Of a stretch of DNA of 9,573 bases, positions 1 through 6,584 are shown piece after piece. The notes beneath the pieces are model-generated. The model had not been told where the DNA came from. It saw nothing but the letters and a program-made list of their open reading frames with translations, and did no database searches. The number at the start of each line of letters is the position of its first letter. Position 1 is the stretch's first letter. A program made the position numbers and the translations under genes. Source of the stretch: Alphaproteobacteria bacterium TMED93 (GTDB lineage Bacteria > Pseudomonadota > Alphaproteobacteria > TMED109); the NCBI GenBank assembly GCA_002171495.2, contig NHEU02000065.1, positions 32,504 through 42,076 on the forward strand, read 5' to 3'.

Positions 1-1484
1 GCCTCTTGATGTATTAAAAATTTTGCTTTTTTTATTTTTTTTATTTGAAAAGTTCTTTCCACAGTTCCATCAAATTTCAAACGAAATAAGCCTCTTAAAC
101 CTAAATAACCGTTTTCATTTAGCAAATACTTGCTGTCAATCTCATCATTTTCCTGAATAATAGCATTAAGCAAAGACAATATATCGTATGCAACCATAGC
201 TACCTTAGGAATATCTGAACCATAAACTATTGAGTAAGTTTTTTTTACATTATCTTGTAAGAATTCAGATGTTGTAGCAAACAAACCTCCTTTAAGAGCT
301 GGTTCTTGCAATATACTTGCATCCTCCCAAGCTGAGATTCCTATATATGAAACTTTTCTAGGGTCTACATTGCTATATTGTAATTGTGATGACAAAATTG
401 TAAGTGTTTGCCCTGATGCGCCAATGAAAATACTATCTAGTGGTTTTTTTAAAATACTTTCATTTATAAGGCTTGCTTCTGTTAAAGACTCTTCAGCATT
501 TTCATTTTTTAAATTTTCTTCTGCCTTTTTTAAAGCTTCCTCATACTCTGCAAAACCTCTTGAAATTTTTTTGGCAGCCGATCGCTGACTCTCAATATCG
601 TCTTTAAAAAACTCTACTCTTAATGGAGTAAGGTTATTTTTTTCAAGAGCTTTTTCTATAGCATCATAAAGTAAGTAACCATAAGAGTTATCAGGCAACA
701 AAACCCCTATATTTTTTTTTCCCTCAGAAGTGATAAAGTTTATTATTGTTTTAGTTTGTTGCTTCGGATCTACTCCAAAAGTCCATATACCTTTTTTTGC
801 TAAATTAGTATTGTTTGTTAAAGCAAAAATTTTAATGTTTTTATCTACATAACTTTCTATTGAAACTAAAGACTTTGAATAAAGTGGCCCTATAAATAGT
901 TTTACATTATTACCTAATAGTTCTTTAAAAGCTTCTTTAGTTGTTTTGGCATCTGCCTTAGTATCCCTGACAAGAAGTTTGATGTTTTTATTATCTGTTT
1001 GAAATAATGCCAATTCTAGTGCATTTAAAATTAAGTTTCCTATTTCTTTGTGCTCTCCAGTTAAAGGCAACAAAACCCCTATATTTAATTGACTTTTGTT
1101 TCTATTCATAGATCTAAATACACTTTCTTTTTTTACTTCCTCTTCTTTTTTAATTAATTTTTTTTTTCTTTCTATTAATTTAGACTTTTGTATTTCCTCT
1201 TTATATTTATTTTCATTTTTAAGAGTTACTATATTCTCGTCCTCAGTAGAGTTATTTTTTTCTTTTATTATTTTTTTAGAATCTGGATCTTTTTTTACTT
1301 CCTTTTCTTTTTTTATAACTTTTTTATCTTTATTTTTTTTTTCATCATTAGAGATATTTAAAAAAAAATTTTTTGCTTCATTAATAATATTAAAAGCCTC
1401 CTTGTCATTAACTGTACAAGAAGTTATAACTGAAAGTATAAGGCAAACTTTTAGCCCCTTGGTAATATATTTAAATTTAAACAT
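1..1484 (-). CDS. LppC/LpoA-family penicillin-binding protein activator lipoprotein (3' end outside window)
   Basis: Reading the minus strand from ATG at 1484 gives 494 uninterrupted codons that run off the left edge. Residues 1-23 are a lipoprotein signal: basic start, hydrophobic stretch, lipobox I-T-S-C with the lipidated Cys at 23. Residues about 48-128 are an extremely Lys/Glu-rich, probably disordered linker. From about 134 a periplasmic-binding-protein type I fold begins (NIGVLLPLTG, then LFIGPLYS, then a second NIGVLLPDNSYG, then SIFIGASG and YIGISAWED). This architecture fits the LppC family. Its enterobacterial member LpoA is an outer-membrane lipoprotein that activates a bifunctional peptidoglycan synthase. 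The divergent rsmI neighbour, as in E. coli, supports the family call. A weak Shine-Dalgarno (AAGAAG) sits just before the ATG. The promoter must lie inside rsmI; a weak candidate is TTTCCA-16-TATAAA, with its -10 at 1546-1551. Another branched-chain amino-acid-type binding protein is the alternative. The LpoA-like activating role is inferred. Confidence 0.85.
   Translation of the reverse strand, partial: MFKFKYITKGLKVCLILSVITSCTVNDKEAFNIINEAKNFFLNISNDEKKNKDKKVIKKEKEVKKDPDSKKIIKEKNNSTEDENIVTLKNENKYKEEIQKSKLIERKKKLIKKEEEVKKESVFRSMNRNKSQLNIGVLLPLTGEHKEIGNLILNALELALFQTDNKNIKLLVRDTKADAKTTKEAFKELLGNNVKLFIGPLYSKSLVSIESYVDKNIKIFALTNNTNLAKKGIWTFGVDPKQQTKTIINFITSEGKKNIGVLLPDNSYGYLLYDAIEKALEKNNLTPLRVEFFKDDIESQRSAAKKISRGFAEYEEALKKAEENLKNENAEESLTEASLINESILKKPLDSIFIGASGQTLTILSSQLQYSNVDPRKVSYIGISAWEDASILQEPALKGGLFATTSEFLQDNVKKTYSIVYGSDIPKVAMVAYDILSLLNAIIQENDEIDSKYLLNENGYLGLRGLFRLKFDGTVERTFQIKKIKKAKFLIHQE
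693..714. repeat. 22-bp direct repeat, copy 1 (inside the LppC-family gene)
   Basis: This segment is identical over 22 bp to 1065-1086. Both copies are in the same frame and encode the residues NIGVLLP with the same codons, including the G-rich GGG and TTG TTG. They mark the first beta strand of the binding-protein fold and an equivalent strand in a later part of the same protein. Confidence 0.85.
1065..1086. repeat. 22-bp direct repeat, copy 2 (inside the LppC-family gene)
   Basis: Exact partner of 693-714, 372 bp apart (a multiple of three). It encodes NIGVLLP at residues 134-140, the start of the folded domain after the Lys-rich linker. Confidence 0.85.
1402..1430 (+). promoter_or_regulatory. 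Candidate sigma70 promoter for rsmI-dolP-gshB
   Basis: TTGTCA (1402-1407) matches the -35 consensus at 5 of 6 bases. After a spacer of exactly 17 bp, TATAAC (1425-1430) matches the -10 at 5 of 6. Transcription would begin near 1437, about 57 nt before the rsmI ATG. The site lies inside the 5' coding part of the divergent lipoprotein gene. That is expected because only 9 bp separate the two start codons. In such AT-rich DNA -10-like hexamers are common, so the exact spacing and the -35 carry most of the weight. Not experimentally supported. Confidence 0.45.
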
Positions 1485-1493
1485 TCTTCTTAT

Positions 1494-2363
1494 ATGCTTT
1501 TAACAGATTTAACCAGTAATAAAAAGATAGAACTTAAAAACGGTCTTTATATTGTTTCTACTCCTATTGGAAATAGATATGACATTACTCTCAGAGCCAT
1601 ATATGTTTTAAATAATTCAAATATAATAGTTTGTGAAGATACTAGAGTAACAAAAAAACTATTTACACTTTTAAATATCAAAATTAGTGGAAGAGTATGG
1701 ATATCATACAATGACTATAATGCCCCCTCTAAAATTAAAAATATAATTGAAGAAATAAATAAAAATAAAATTGTATCATTTGTATCTGATGCAGGGACTC
1801 CTTTGCTTTCAGATCCAGGGTACAAGATGGTACAGGAAGCTCTTAAAAATAATATAAAAGTTATACCTATTCCAGGCCCTAGTGCTATCACTGCTAGCCT
1901 TATAATTTCAGGGGCAAAAACAGATAAGTTTTTCTTTGTGGGCTTTCTTTCAAGAAAAAAAAATGAGTATGTAAAAATATTAAAAAAGTACTCTGATTTA
2001 AAGGCCCCTCTTATTATATTTGAAAAATCTAAAAGAATTAAATTTTTGATAGAAATTGTATTTAATTGGTTTGAAGAAGCAAATTTTATAATAACAAGAG
2101 AACTTACAAAAATGCATGAAGAAGTCATATATGTTGACATCACTAATTTTGAAAAATATATTAAAAAGGATTTCAATTTAAAAGGAGAACTTACCATTAT
2201 ATTAGAATTAAATAGAAAGTTAAAAAAAATCATTTTCTCAAATAGCGTCCTTTTAAAAGAGTTAAAAAAGTTTAAGCCCTCTCAGGTCGCCTCAATTCTG
2301 GCAAGGAGCTCTAGTGAAAGCAGAGAAGAAATTTACAAAAGGTGTGTTTCTCTTACAAAATAA
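1494..2363 (+). CDS. rsmI: 16S rRNA (cytidine(1402)-2'-O)-methyltransferase RsmI
   Basis: This 289-residue protein is of usual family length. RsmI uses S-adenosylmethionine to methylate the 2'-OH of C1402 in the decoding centre of 16S rRNA. Its tetrapyrrole-methylase-like fold is evident: LYIVSTPIGN (18-27), CEDTR (47-51), SDAGTPLLSDPG (98-109), PIPGPSA (125-131), GFLSRK (150-155), E177/S179 in IIFEKS, TRELTKMHEE (201-210) and KGEL (230-233). The C-terminal 40 residues resemble the small helical domain typical of the family. Two motif positions differ slightly from the common form: NRYDIT where NLxDIT is usual, and GFLSRK where GFLPRK is usual. The first ATG is chosen because it precedes the first beta strand by a normal leader and a TAG blocks the frame at 1452. 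No clear Shine-Dalgarno precedes it. It is the first gene of a three-gene plus-strand unit and diverges from the LppC-family gene. Confidence 0.96.
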   Translation: MLLTDLTSNKKIELKNGLYIVSTPIGNRYDITLRAIYVLNNSNIIVCEDTRVTKKLFTLLNIKISGRVWISYNDYNAPSKIKNIIEEINKNKIVSFVSDAGTPLLSDPGYKMVQEALKNNIKVIPIPGPSAITASLIISGAKTDKFFFVGFLSRKKNEYVKILKKYSDLKAPLIIFEKSKRIKFLIEIVFNWFEEANFIITRELTKMHEEVIYVDITNFEKYIKKDFNLKGELTIILELNRKLKKIIFSNSVLLKELKKFKPSQVASILARSSSESREEIYKRCVSLTK

Positions 2364-2364
2364 T

Positions 2365-2973
2365 ATGAAAAAATTAAACTTAATTATTATTCCTATATCT
2401 ATTTTTATTTCTATGATCTGTATTTCGTGTACACAAGTATTAGTGGGAGGTGCGGCTTCTGGAGGAATAATGTTAGTACAAGAAAGAACCCCCGAGCAAG
2501 CAGGTAAAGATATACTAATTAAAACAAAAATTGAGGAAGCTTTTTTTTCTACTAATTATGATGATATATTTTCCAAGATTAAAGTTATTGTATATGAAGG
2601 AAGAGTTCTTTTAGTTGGAACAGTAAAAAATGATAGTTTTAAAAATACTGCGGTTTCAATTGTTAAAAAATTAAAGGATGTTAAAGAAATAGCAAATTAT
2701 ATAGTTGTTGGCAATGAAAGCGTAATAGACTACTTAAAGGATACTAGAATAAGTCTTGAACTTAGAGCAAAGTTGTTGACCGATAAAAATATTTCTGAAG
2801 TTAACTATACAAGTACTACAGAAAACCGAATTCTTTATATTATAGGTGTTTCCCAAAATAAGGAAGAATTAGATCTGGTTCTATCTCACGCTTCTAATGT
2901 TGCGGGAGTAAAAAAAATTATAAATTTGGTAATAGATAAAAATTCACCAAGTAGAAAACCTGCAGATGAGTAA
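2365..2973 (+). CDS. dolP: Two-BON-domain outer-membrane lipoprotein, DolP (YraP)-like
   Basis: A 202-residue protein with a short basic N-terminus, hydrophobic segment and lipobox-like C-I-S-C with Cys at 22. The -3 Cys is slightly unusual. Two BON domains follow, at about 48-115 (with KVIVYEGRVLLVGTV) and 125-192 (with the SNVAGVKKIINLVI ending). The segment after the Cys, rich in Gly/Ala (VLVGGAASGG), also resembles DolP. DolP supports outer-membrane integrity and binds anionic phospholipids. Its E. coli gene sits in the lpoA-rsmI-yraN-diaA-dolP region, so the neighbourhood agrees. An in-frame upstream ATG at 2314 would add 17 residues inside rsmI and bury the signal peptide, so ATG 2365 is preferred. 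It lies 1 base after the rsmI stop (TAATATG arrangement), implying translational coupling. The function is inferred from family and context. Confidence 0.85.
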   Translation: MKKLNLIIIPISIFISMICISCTQVLVGGAASGGIMLVQERTPEQAGKDILIKTKIEEAFFSTNYDDIFSKIKVIVYEGRVLLVGTVKNDSFKNTAVSIVKKLKDVKEIANYIVVGNESVIDYLKDTRISLELRAKLLTDKNISEVNYTSTTENRILYIIGVSQNKEELDLVLSHASNVAGVKKIINLVIDKNSPSRKPADE

Positions 2974-3910
2974 TTTAAAAATTGCCGTACAAATGGACCC
3001 ACATGAGCTTCTTGATAAGAATGCTGATAGCACTTTTGCTTTAATCGAAGCAGCTATTGAAAAATCATATAAAGTCTACATCTATACCGTAGATGACTTA
3101 ACACTAGAAAATAATGATTTGAAGGCTTTTTGTAAAGAAGTAAAGGATATTGATATTAACAAAATAGATTTTATAAAACTATCTGAGAAAAAAAGAAAAA
3201 CCTTAAAATCATTTGACGTAATTTTAATAAGACAAGATCCTCCTTTTAATATGAAATATCTTACTGCTACATACCTTTTAGAAAAAGTCCCAGGTAAAAC
3301 AATAGTTTTGAACAATCCTTCTTCTATAAGAAATTCTCCTGAAAAGCTATTAGTAACAAATTTTTATGATTTAATGCCACCAACCATAATTTCAAGAAAT
3401 GAAATAGAAATTCAGAACTTTTTAAAAATCCACAAAGAATGTATCATAAAACCTCTTTATGGGAATGGAGGCAAAGATGTTTTTTTTAGCTCTATAAATG
3501 ATCCAAATTTGAGCGTAATTATAGAAAAATTTTTAGAACAAGAAGAACATTTTATTATTCAAAAATTTATAAAAAGAGTTTCAAAAGGAGACAAAAGGAT
3601 ACTATTAATAAATGGTGAGCCAGTTGGCGCAATAAACAGAGTCCCAAACAAAAGTGAGATAAGGGCAAATCTTCATATTGGAGGTAGAGCAAAAAAAACA
3701 AACCTCTCCAAAAATGATTTAAAAATTTGTAAAAAAATTAAAAAAACTTTACAAGAAAAAGAGCTTTTTTTTGCCGGCATTGATGTAATAGATAGCTATT
3801 TAACGGAAATTAATGTTACTTCCCCTACCTGCATTAGAGAAATTGACTATTTTAACAGAGATAATATTGCAGGTAAGTTTTGGAAAAGTGTTATAAAAAA
3901 ATATTTTTGA
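2966..3910 (+). CDS. gshB: Glutathione synthetase
   Basis: This 314-residue ATP-grasp enzyme joins gamma-glutamylcysteine to glycine using ATP, the second step of glutathione synthesis in the cytoplasm. Recognisable GshB blocks, in order, are VQMDPHE (8-14), RQDPPFN (89-95), NPSSIRNSPEKL (117-128), IIKPLYGNGGKDVF (160-173, glycine-rich ATP loop), GDKRILLINGEPV (208-220), RANLHIGGRA (233-242), FAGIDVI (269-275) and TEINVTSPTCIREI (280-293). The last block carries the Mg-binding Glu/Asn. Length matches the bacterial prokaryotic-type GshB family. The ATG at 2966 overlaps the end of the upstream BON gene by 8 bp, so the three plus-strand genes are probably one transcript. The stop codon (3908-3910) abuts the stop of the convergent HIT gene with no spacer. 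No gshA is visible in the window. Confidence 0.97.
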   Translation: MSNLKIAVQMDPHELLDKNADSTFALIEAAIEKSYKVYIYTVDDLTLENNDLKAFCKEVKDIDINKIDFIKLSEKKRKTLKSFDVILIRQDPPFNMKYLTATYLLEKVPGKTIVLNNPSSIRNSPEKLLVTNFYDLMPPTIISRNEIEIQNFLKIHKECIIKPLYGNGGKDVFFSSINDPNLSVIIEKFLEQEEHFIIQKFIKRVSKGDKRILLINGEPVGAINRVPNKSEIRANLHIGGRAKKTNLSKNDLKICKKIKKTLQEKELFFAGIDVIDSYLTEINVTSPTCIREIDYFNRDNIAGKFWKSVIKKYF

Positions 3911-4270
3911 TTAAATATTTATCATCTTTCCTACGTCCTGCCCACCTAAAAAATGAAAATGAAGATGCGGGACTTCCTGTCTTCCATCTATTCCATGATT
4001 AGTTATGATTCTGCATCCTTTTTTATCAAGCTTGAACATATCAATTAATGCTTCAAATGCAAGAAAGATAGCGTCTTTTTCATCTGAAGCTGCATTTTTT
4101 GAAAAATCAAAAATGTCTAAATACTCATTTTTAGGTATTATTAAAATGTGAATTTTTGACTTAGGAAAAATATCTTCAAAACACAAAACATAGTCATTCT
4201 CATAAACAATTTTTGCATCTGCTTCTTTTCTTATAATTTTAGAAAATATATTATTTTTGTCATATCCCAT
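3911..4270 (-). CDS. hinT: HIT family protein, HinT-like purine nucleoside phosphoramidase
   Basis: A 119-residue protein with the classic HinT opening (NNIFSKIIRKEADAKIVYEND, residues 6-26), HILIIPK (41-47), the N-H-G-x-x-G-R-Q stretch (91-98) and the histidine triad HLHFHFLGG, with His102, His104 and His106. His104 is the expected nucleophile. HinT-type enzymes hydrolyse nucleoside phosphoramidates such as AMP-lysine. Length is typical. It is the last gene of the histidine cluster and begins 6 bp after the stop of the restored hisE frame. A HIT gene after hisE recurs in alphaproteobacteria, though a role in histidine synthesis is not established. No strong Shine-Dalgarno is visible. Its stop codon directly abuts gshB. 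Confidence 0.9.
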   Translation of the reverse strand: MGYDKNNIFSKIIRKEADAKIVYENDYVLCFEDIFPKSKIHILIIPKNEYLDIFDFSKNAASDEKDAIFLAFEALIDMFKLDKKGCRIITNHGIDGRQEVPHLHFHFLGGQDVGKMINI

Positions 4271-4276
4271 AATATT

Positions 4277-4577
4277 TTATTTCTTTCTATTATAAAGCTC
4301 TTTAGCAATATCTTCCAATTTTATATTGAGCTTGCTCCACACTATCAATAGGTGATACAAAAGGTCTGCGCTTTCATAAATTGTTTTTTTTTTTATTTTT
4401 AAGAGTTGCCTCTATTATTACTTCAGTAGACTCCTCTCCAACTTTTTGTATGACTTTATTTATATTTCCTTTAATTAACTTGTGTGTGTAACCAGAACTT
4501 TTACCTTTTTTTTTACTAGCAATTAGTTCCTCTAAATAGGTCAACATTAATCCTAAATTATTTTCTTGTTTTTTCAT
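4277..4577 (-). CDS. hisE: Phosphoribosyl-ATP pyrophosphohydrolase HisE, frameshifted at an 11-A run
   Basis: HisE removes pyrophosphate from PR-ATP, the second step of histidine synthesis. The frame opened by ATG 4577 reads KLIKGNINKVIQKVGEESTEV (the conserved core of the family) but stops at 4374-4376 after 67 codons, well short of the usual ~100. The missing half is present in another frame downstream of an 11-A run (plus-strand T at 4384-4394): TIYESADLLYHLLIVWSKL, then the family's C-terminal helix, ending at TAA 4277-4279. Removing one A gives a 99-residue HisE of normal length with the metal-binding E-E-x-x-E and ESADLLYH elements. The gene follows hisF by 2 bp, and a good Shine-Dalgarno (AAGGA) lies in the end of hisF. 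Because the second half looks fully conserved, a sequencing error, a very recent mutation, or correction by polymerase or ribosome slippage is more likely than an old pseudogene. Confidence 0.88.
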
Positions 4578-4579
4578 TT

Positions 4580-5350
4580 TTATATCCTTGCAGGCAATCC
4601 TTCTCTTTTAAGTTTTTCTTTAACTTCATTGATTTTATATTTTCCAAAATGAAACACAGAAGCCGCTAAAAGTCCTGATGCGCCTCCTAATTTAAATCCT
4701 TCTATGAAATCTTTAAGTTCTCCTACACCCCCGGATGCTATTATTGGAACAGTTACATTAGAGCTTATTTTTTTTGTTAAAGGTAAATCAAATCCTTTTT
4801 TTGTTCCATCTCTATCCATTGAGGTTATTAATAATTCTCCTGCTCCCAATTTAACTGCTCTTTTTGCCCATTCTAAAGCATCTAACCCTGTAGATACTCT
4901 TCCTCCATGAGAAAATACCTCGTATCCACTTTTAATTCCACTATTTTTTGTGGCTTTAGCATCAATTGCTACAACTATACACTGACTTCCAAAGTTATTT
5001 GCCCCCTCTATTATTAAATCAGGGTTTGAAATTGCTGAAGAATTTATAGAAATTTTATCTGCTCCTGCAAATAAGAGCTTCCTTATGTCTTCTACATTTT
5101 TAACACCCCCTCCTACTGTCAAAGGCATAAAACAATTGTTTGCGGTTTTATTAACTATATCTAGTAAGATACCTCTATTTTCTACACTAGCTGTTATATC
5201 TAAAAAACATAGCTCATCTGCTCCCTGCTGATCATAAATTTTTGCTTGCTCAACTGGACTCCCTGCATCAATTAAATCTATAAAATTAATGCCCTTAACT
5301 ACTCTCCCATTTTTAACGTCTAGACAAGGAATTATTCTTAATTTTAACAT
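4580..5350 (-). CDS. hisF: Imidazole glycerol phosphate synthase cyclase subunit HisF
   Basis: A 256-residue (beta/alpha)8 barrel protein of standard length. HisF uses ammonia delivered by HisH to convert PRFAR into imidazole glycerol phosphate and AICAR. The two catalytic aspartates are in place: Asp11 in [16 protein letters not shown] and Asp130 in VVAIDAK. Phosphate-binding loops are visible in LTVGGGVKN (78-85) and [10 protein letters not shown] (204-212), and [11 protein letters not shown] (178-188) is also conserved. The ATG (5348-5350) overlaps the end of hisA by 7 bp, and AGGA six bases upstream is a clear ribosome-binding site. hisE follows after 2 bp. All expected key residues are present and nothing looks disrupted. 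Confidence 0.98.
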   Translation of the reverse strand: MLKLRIIPCLDVKNGRVVKGINFIDLIDAGSPVEQAKIYDQQGADELCFLDITASVENRGILLDIVNKTANNCFMPLTVGGGVKNVEDIRKLLFAGADKISINSSAISNPDLIIEGANNFGSQCIVVAIDAKATKNSGIKSGYEVFSHGGRVSTGLDALEWAKRAVKLGAGELLITSMDRDGTKKGFDLPLTKKISSNVTVPIIASGGVGELKDFIEGFKLGGASGLLAASVFHFGKYKINEVKEKLKREGLPARI

Positions 5351-6066
5351 TTTTTTCCTATACTAAACATCTCATTTAGATTAATTTTTTTATCATAAAT
5401 AGCTTTCCCCACAATAACTCCTGATACTTTAATATTCGCAAGCTTTGATAGATCCTCTAAGCTAGACACTCCACCTGAAGCTATTAAAGGAACTTTAATT
5501 ATGTTTTTATAATATTTTATTTTATCAATATTGGGGCCTTTCAATAGTCCATCCTTACTAATATCAGTAAAAATTATACTTTCAACTCCTAAGTCGGAAA
5601 ACTTTTTAAAATAATATTCTGCATCTTTATCGTTTATAATCTTAGTCCATCCGTTTACTGCAACTTTATCATTCATTAGGTCAAGTCCTACCGAAATTTT
5701 TTTTGGAAATAGTTTTACAGCTTCTTTTACTATTGTTTTATTCTCTATTGCAGCTGTTCCTATAATAACTCTGCTTACTCCAAGATTTATCCATTCTTCC
5801 ACTGTATTTAAAGACCTTATACCTCCTCCTAATTGAATACTACAGTTGGAAGCATCTAAAATTTCTTTGATGGCCTTTTGATTTTGATTTTTTCCTAATA
5901 ATGCTCCATCTAAATCAACTACATGAACCCACTGGGCTCCATTTTTTTCAAATTCACAGACTTGCTTTTTAATATTATTTGCGTAGATAGTTTTTCTTTC
6001 AAAATCTCCTTTTTGAAGCCTTACTATTTTTCCTTTAGAAATATCTATTGCCGGATAAATTATCAT
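5344..6066 (-). CDS. hisA: ProFAR isomerase HisA
   Basis: The 240-residue (beta/alpha)8 enzyme isomerises ProFAR to PRFAR, the substrate of HisF. Conserved pieces are [14 protein letters not shown] (4-17, catalytic Asp8), HVVDLDGA (48-55), IQLGGGIRS (77-85), IGTAAIEN (102-109), VGLDL (126-130, Asp129), FTDISKDG (166-173, with Thr167/Asp168) and IASGGVSSL (195-203). Length is typical of a monofunctional HisA. Its start overlaps the stop of the upstream acetyltransferase gene by 4 bp in an ATGA arrangement, and AGGG five bases before the ATG serves as ribosome-binding site. hisF overlaps its 3' end. This points to translational coupling through the unit. Confidence 0.98.
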   Translation of the reverse strand: MIIYPAIDISKGKIVRLQKGDFERKTIYANNIKKQVCEFEKNGAQWVHVVDLDGALLGKNQNQKAIKEILDASNCSIQLGGGIRSLNTVEEWINLGVSRVIIGTAAIENKTIVKEAVKLFPKKISVGLDLMNDKVAVNGWTKIINDKDAEYYFKKFSDLGVESIIFTDISKDGLLKGPNIDKIKYYKNIIKVPLIASGGVSSLEDLSKLANIKVSGVIVGKAIYDKKINLNEMFSIGKKC

Positions 6067-6584
6067 GATAGCCCTAGATATTTATAATAATATTTTCCTG
6101 ACACCATCTTACTATTATCTAACTTGTGATAAGCTGGTAGCTCTCCCCATTTTTTGTATCCAATTTGCTCATAAAGCTTTATTGCTCTTTTTTGTGTTTC
6201 TCTTACATCTAATAATACATGTGAAAAATTTTTTTGCTTACATTCTTTTTCTGCCTCTTCTAGTAATAATTTAGCTAAGCCATGTCCTCTTGCCCATGTA
6301 GCTACAAAGTGAGTATCTATAAAAACCCTAAACATTGATGCTTCATTAGATGAGGAAAAAGTAACAACTTGTAGAGAGCCAGCAATAAGTCCTTTATATC
6401 TTCCTAAAAATAACCATCTATTAGGTACTAATAAAACTCCTTTCCAATAATTTCTAACTTTGTTTTTAGGAGGCGGTTTAACCCATCCAAACCCTATTCC
6501 TTCCTTTATAGCATCCATTGTTGCAGATGTTAGTTCTTCTAATTCACCTTTCTTGAAAGCGTTGGTTTTTTTTACTGTAATCAT
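6063..6584 (-). CDS. GNAT-family N-acetyltransferase inside the his cluster
   Basis: A 173-residue protein with a GNAT acetyl-CoA fold. FIDTHFVATWARGHGLAKLLLEEAE (88-112) contains the R-x-x-G-x-A pyrophosphate-binding loop (Arg99, Gly102, Ala104). LLDVRETQKRAIKLYEQIGYKKWG (124-147) is the usual motif-B region. The N-terminal part (GFGWVKPP, YWKGVLLVPNRW) looks lineage-specific and probably shapes the acceptor site. The ATG at 6584 is chosen because it overlaps the hisH stop as TAATG. A longer frame from a TTG at 6596 would add only four residues and has no better signal. The 3' end overlaps hisA by 4 bp. The substrate is unknown. The location between hisH and hisA implies co-expression with histidine synthesis, but nothing in the sequence says whether the acceptor is a small molecule or a protein. 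Confidence 0.9.
   Translation of the reverse strand: MITVKKTNAFKKGELEELTSATMDAIKEGIGFGWVKPPPKNKVRNYWKGVLLVPNRWLFLGRYKGLIAGSLQVVTFSSSNEASMFRVFIDTHFVATWARGHGLAKLLLEEAEKECKQKNFSHVLLDVRETQKRAIKLYEQIGYKKWGELPAYHKLDNSKMVSGKYYYKYLGLS

Noticed and set aside
370..588. 72-codon plus-strand open frame
   Set aside because: Lies wholly antisense to the conserved binding-fold part of the LppC-family gene and resembles nothing.
1096..1503. Plus-strand open frame with a hydrophobic, Phe/Ser-rich product that looks like a membrane protein
   Set aside because: It is the antisense of the Lys/Glu-rich linker of the LppC-family gene: AAA/GAA codons read as TTT/TTC. No ribosome-binding site and no family resemblance.
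1715..2233. 172-codon minus-strand open frame inside rsmI
   Set aside because: rsmI motifs are conserved through the whole region on the other strand. The antisense product has only the hydrophobic bias expected from complementing AT-rich codons.
2314..2364. 17-codon N-terminal extension of the BON lipoprotein from ATG 2314
   Set aside because: It would sit inside rsmI and put a charged stretch before a clear lipoprotein signal peptide. ATG 2365 gives a standard signal sequence.
3082..3315. Minus-strand open frame inside gshB
   Set aside because: Shadow of the well-conserved ATP-grasp gene, with no independent signal.
3899..3920. Bidirectional intrinsic terminator between gshB and the HIT gene
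   Set aside because: The 8-bp stem is entirely A-T and probably unstable, so it is reported only as an observation and not annotated as a terminator.
4704..4910. Plus-strand open frame inside hisF
   Set aside because: Antisense to the catalytic barrel of hisF. No start signal or family match.
6065..6274. Plus-strand open frame antisense to the GNAT gene
   Set aside because: Hydrophobic shadow of the Lys-rich C-terminus of the acetyltransferase.
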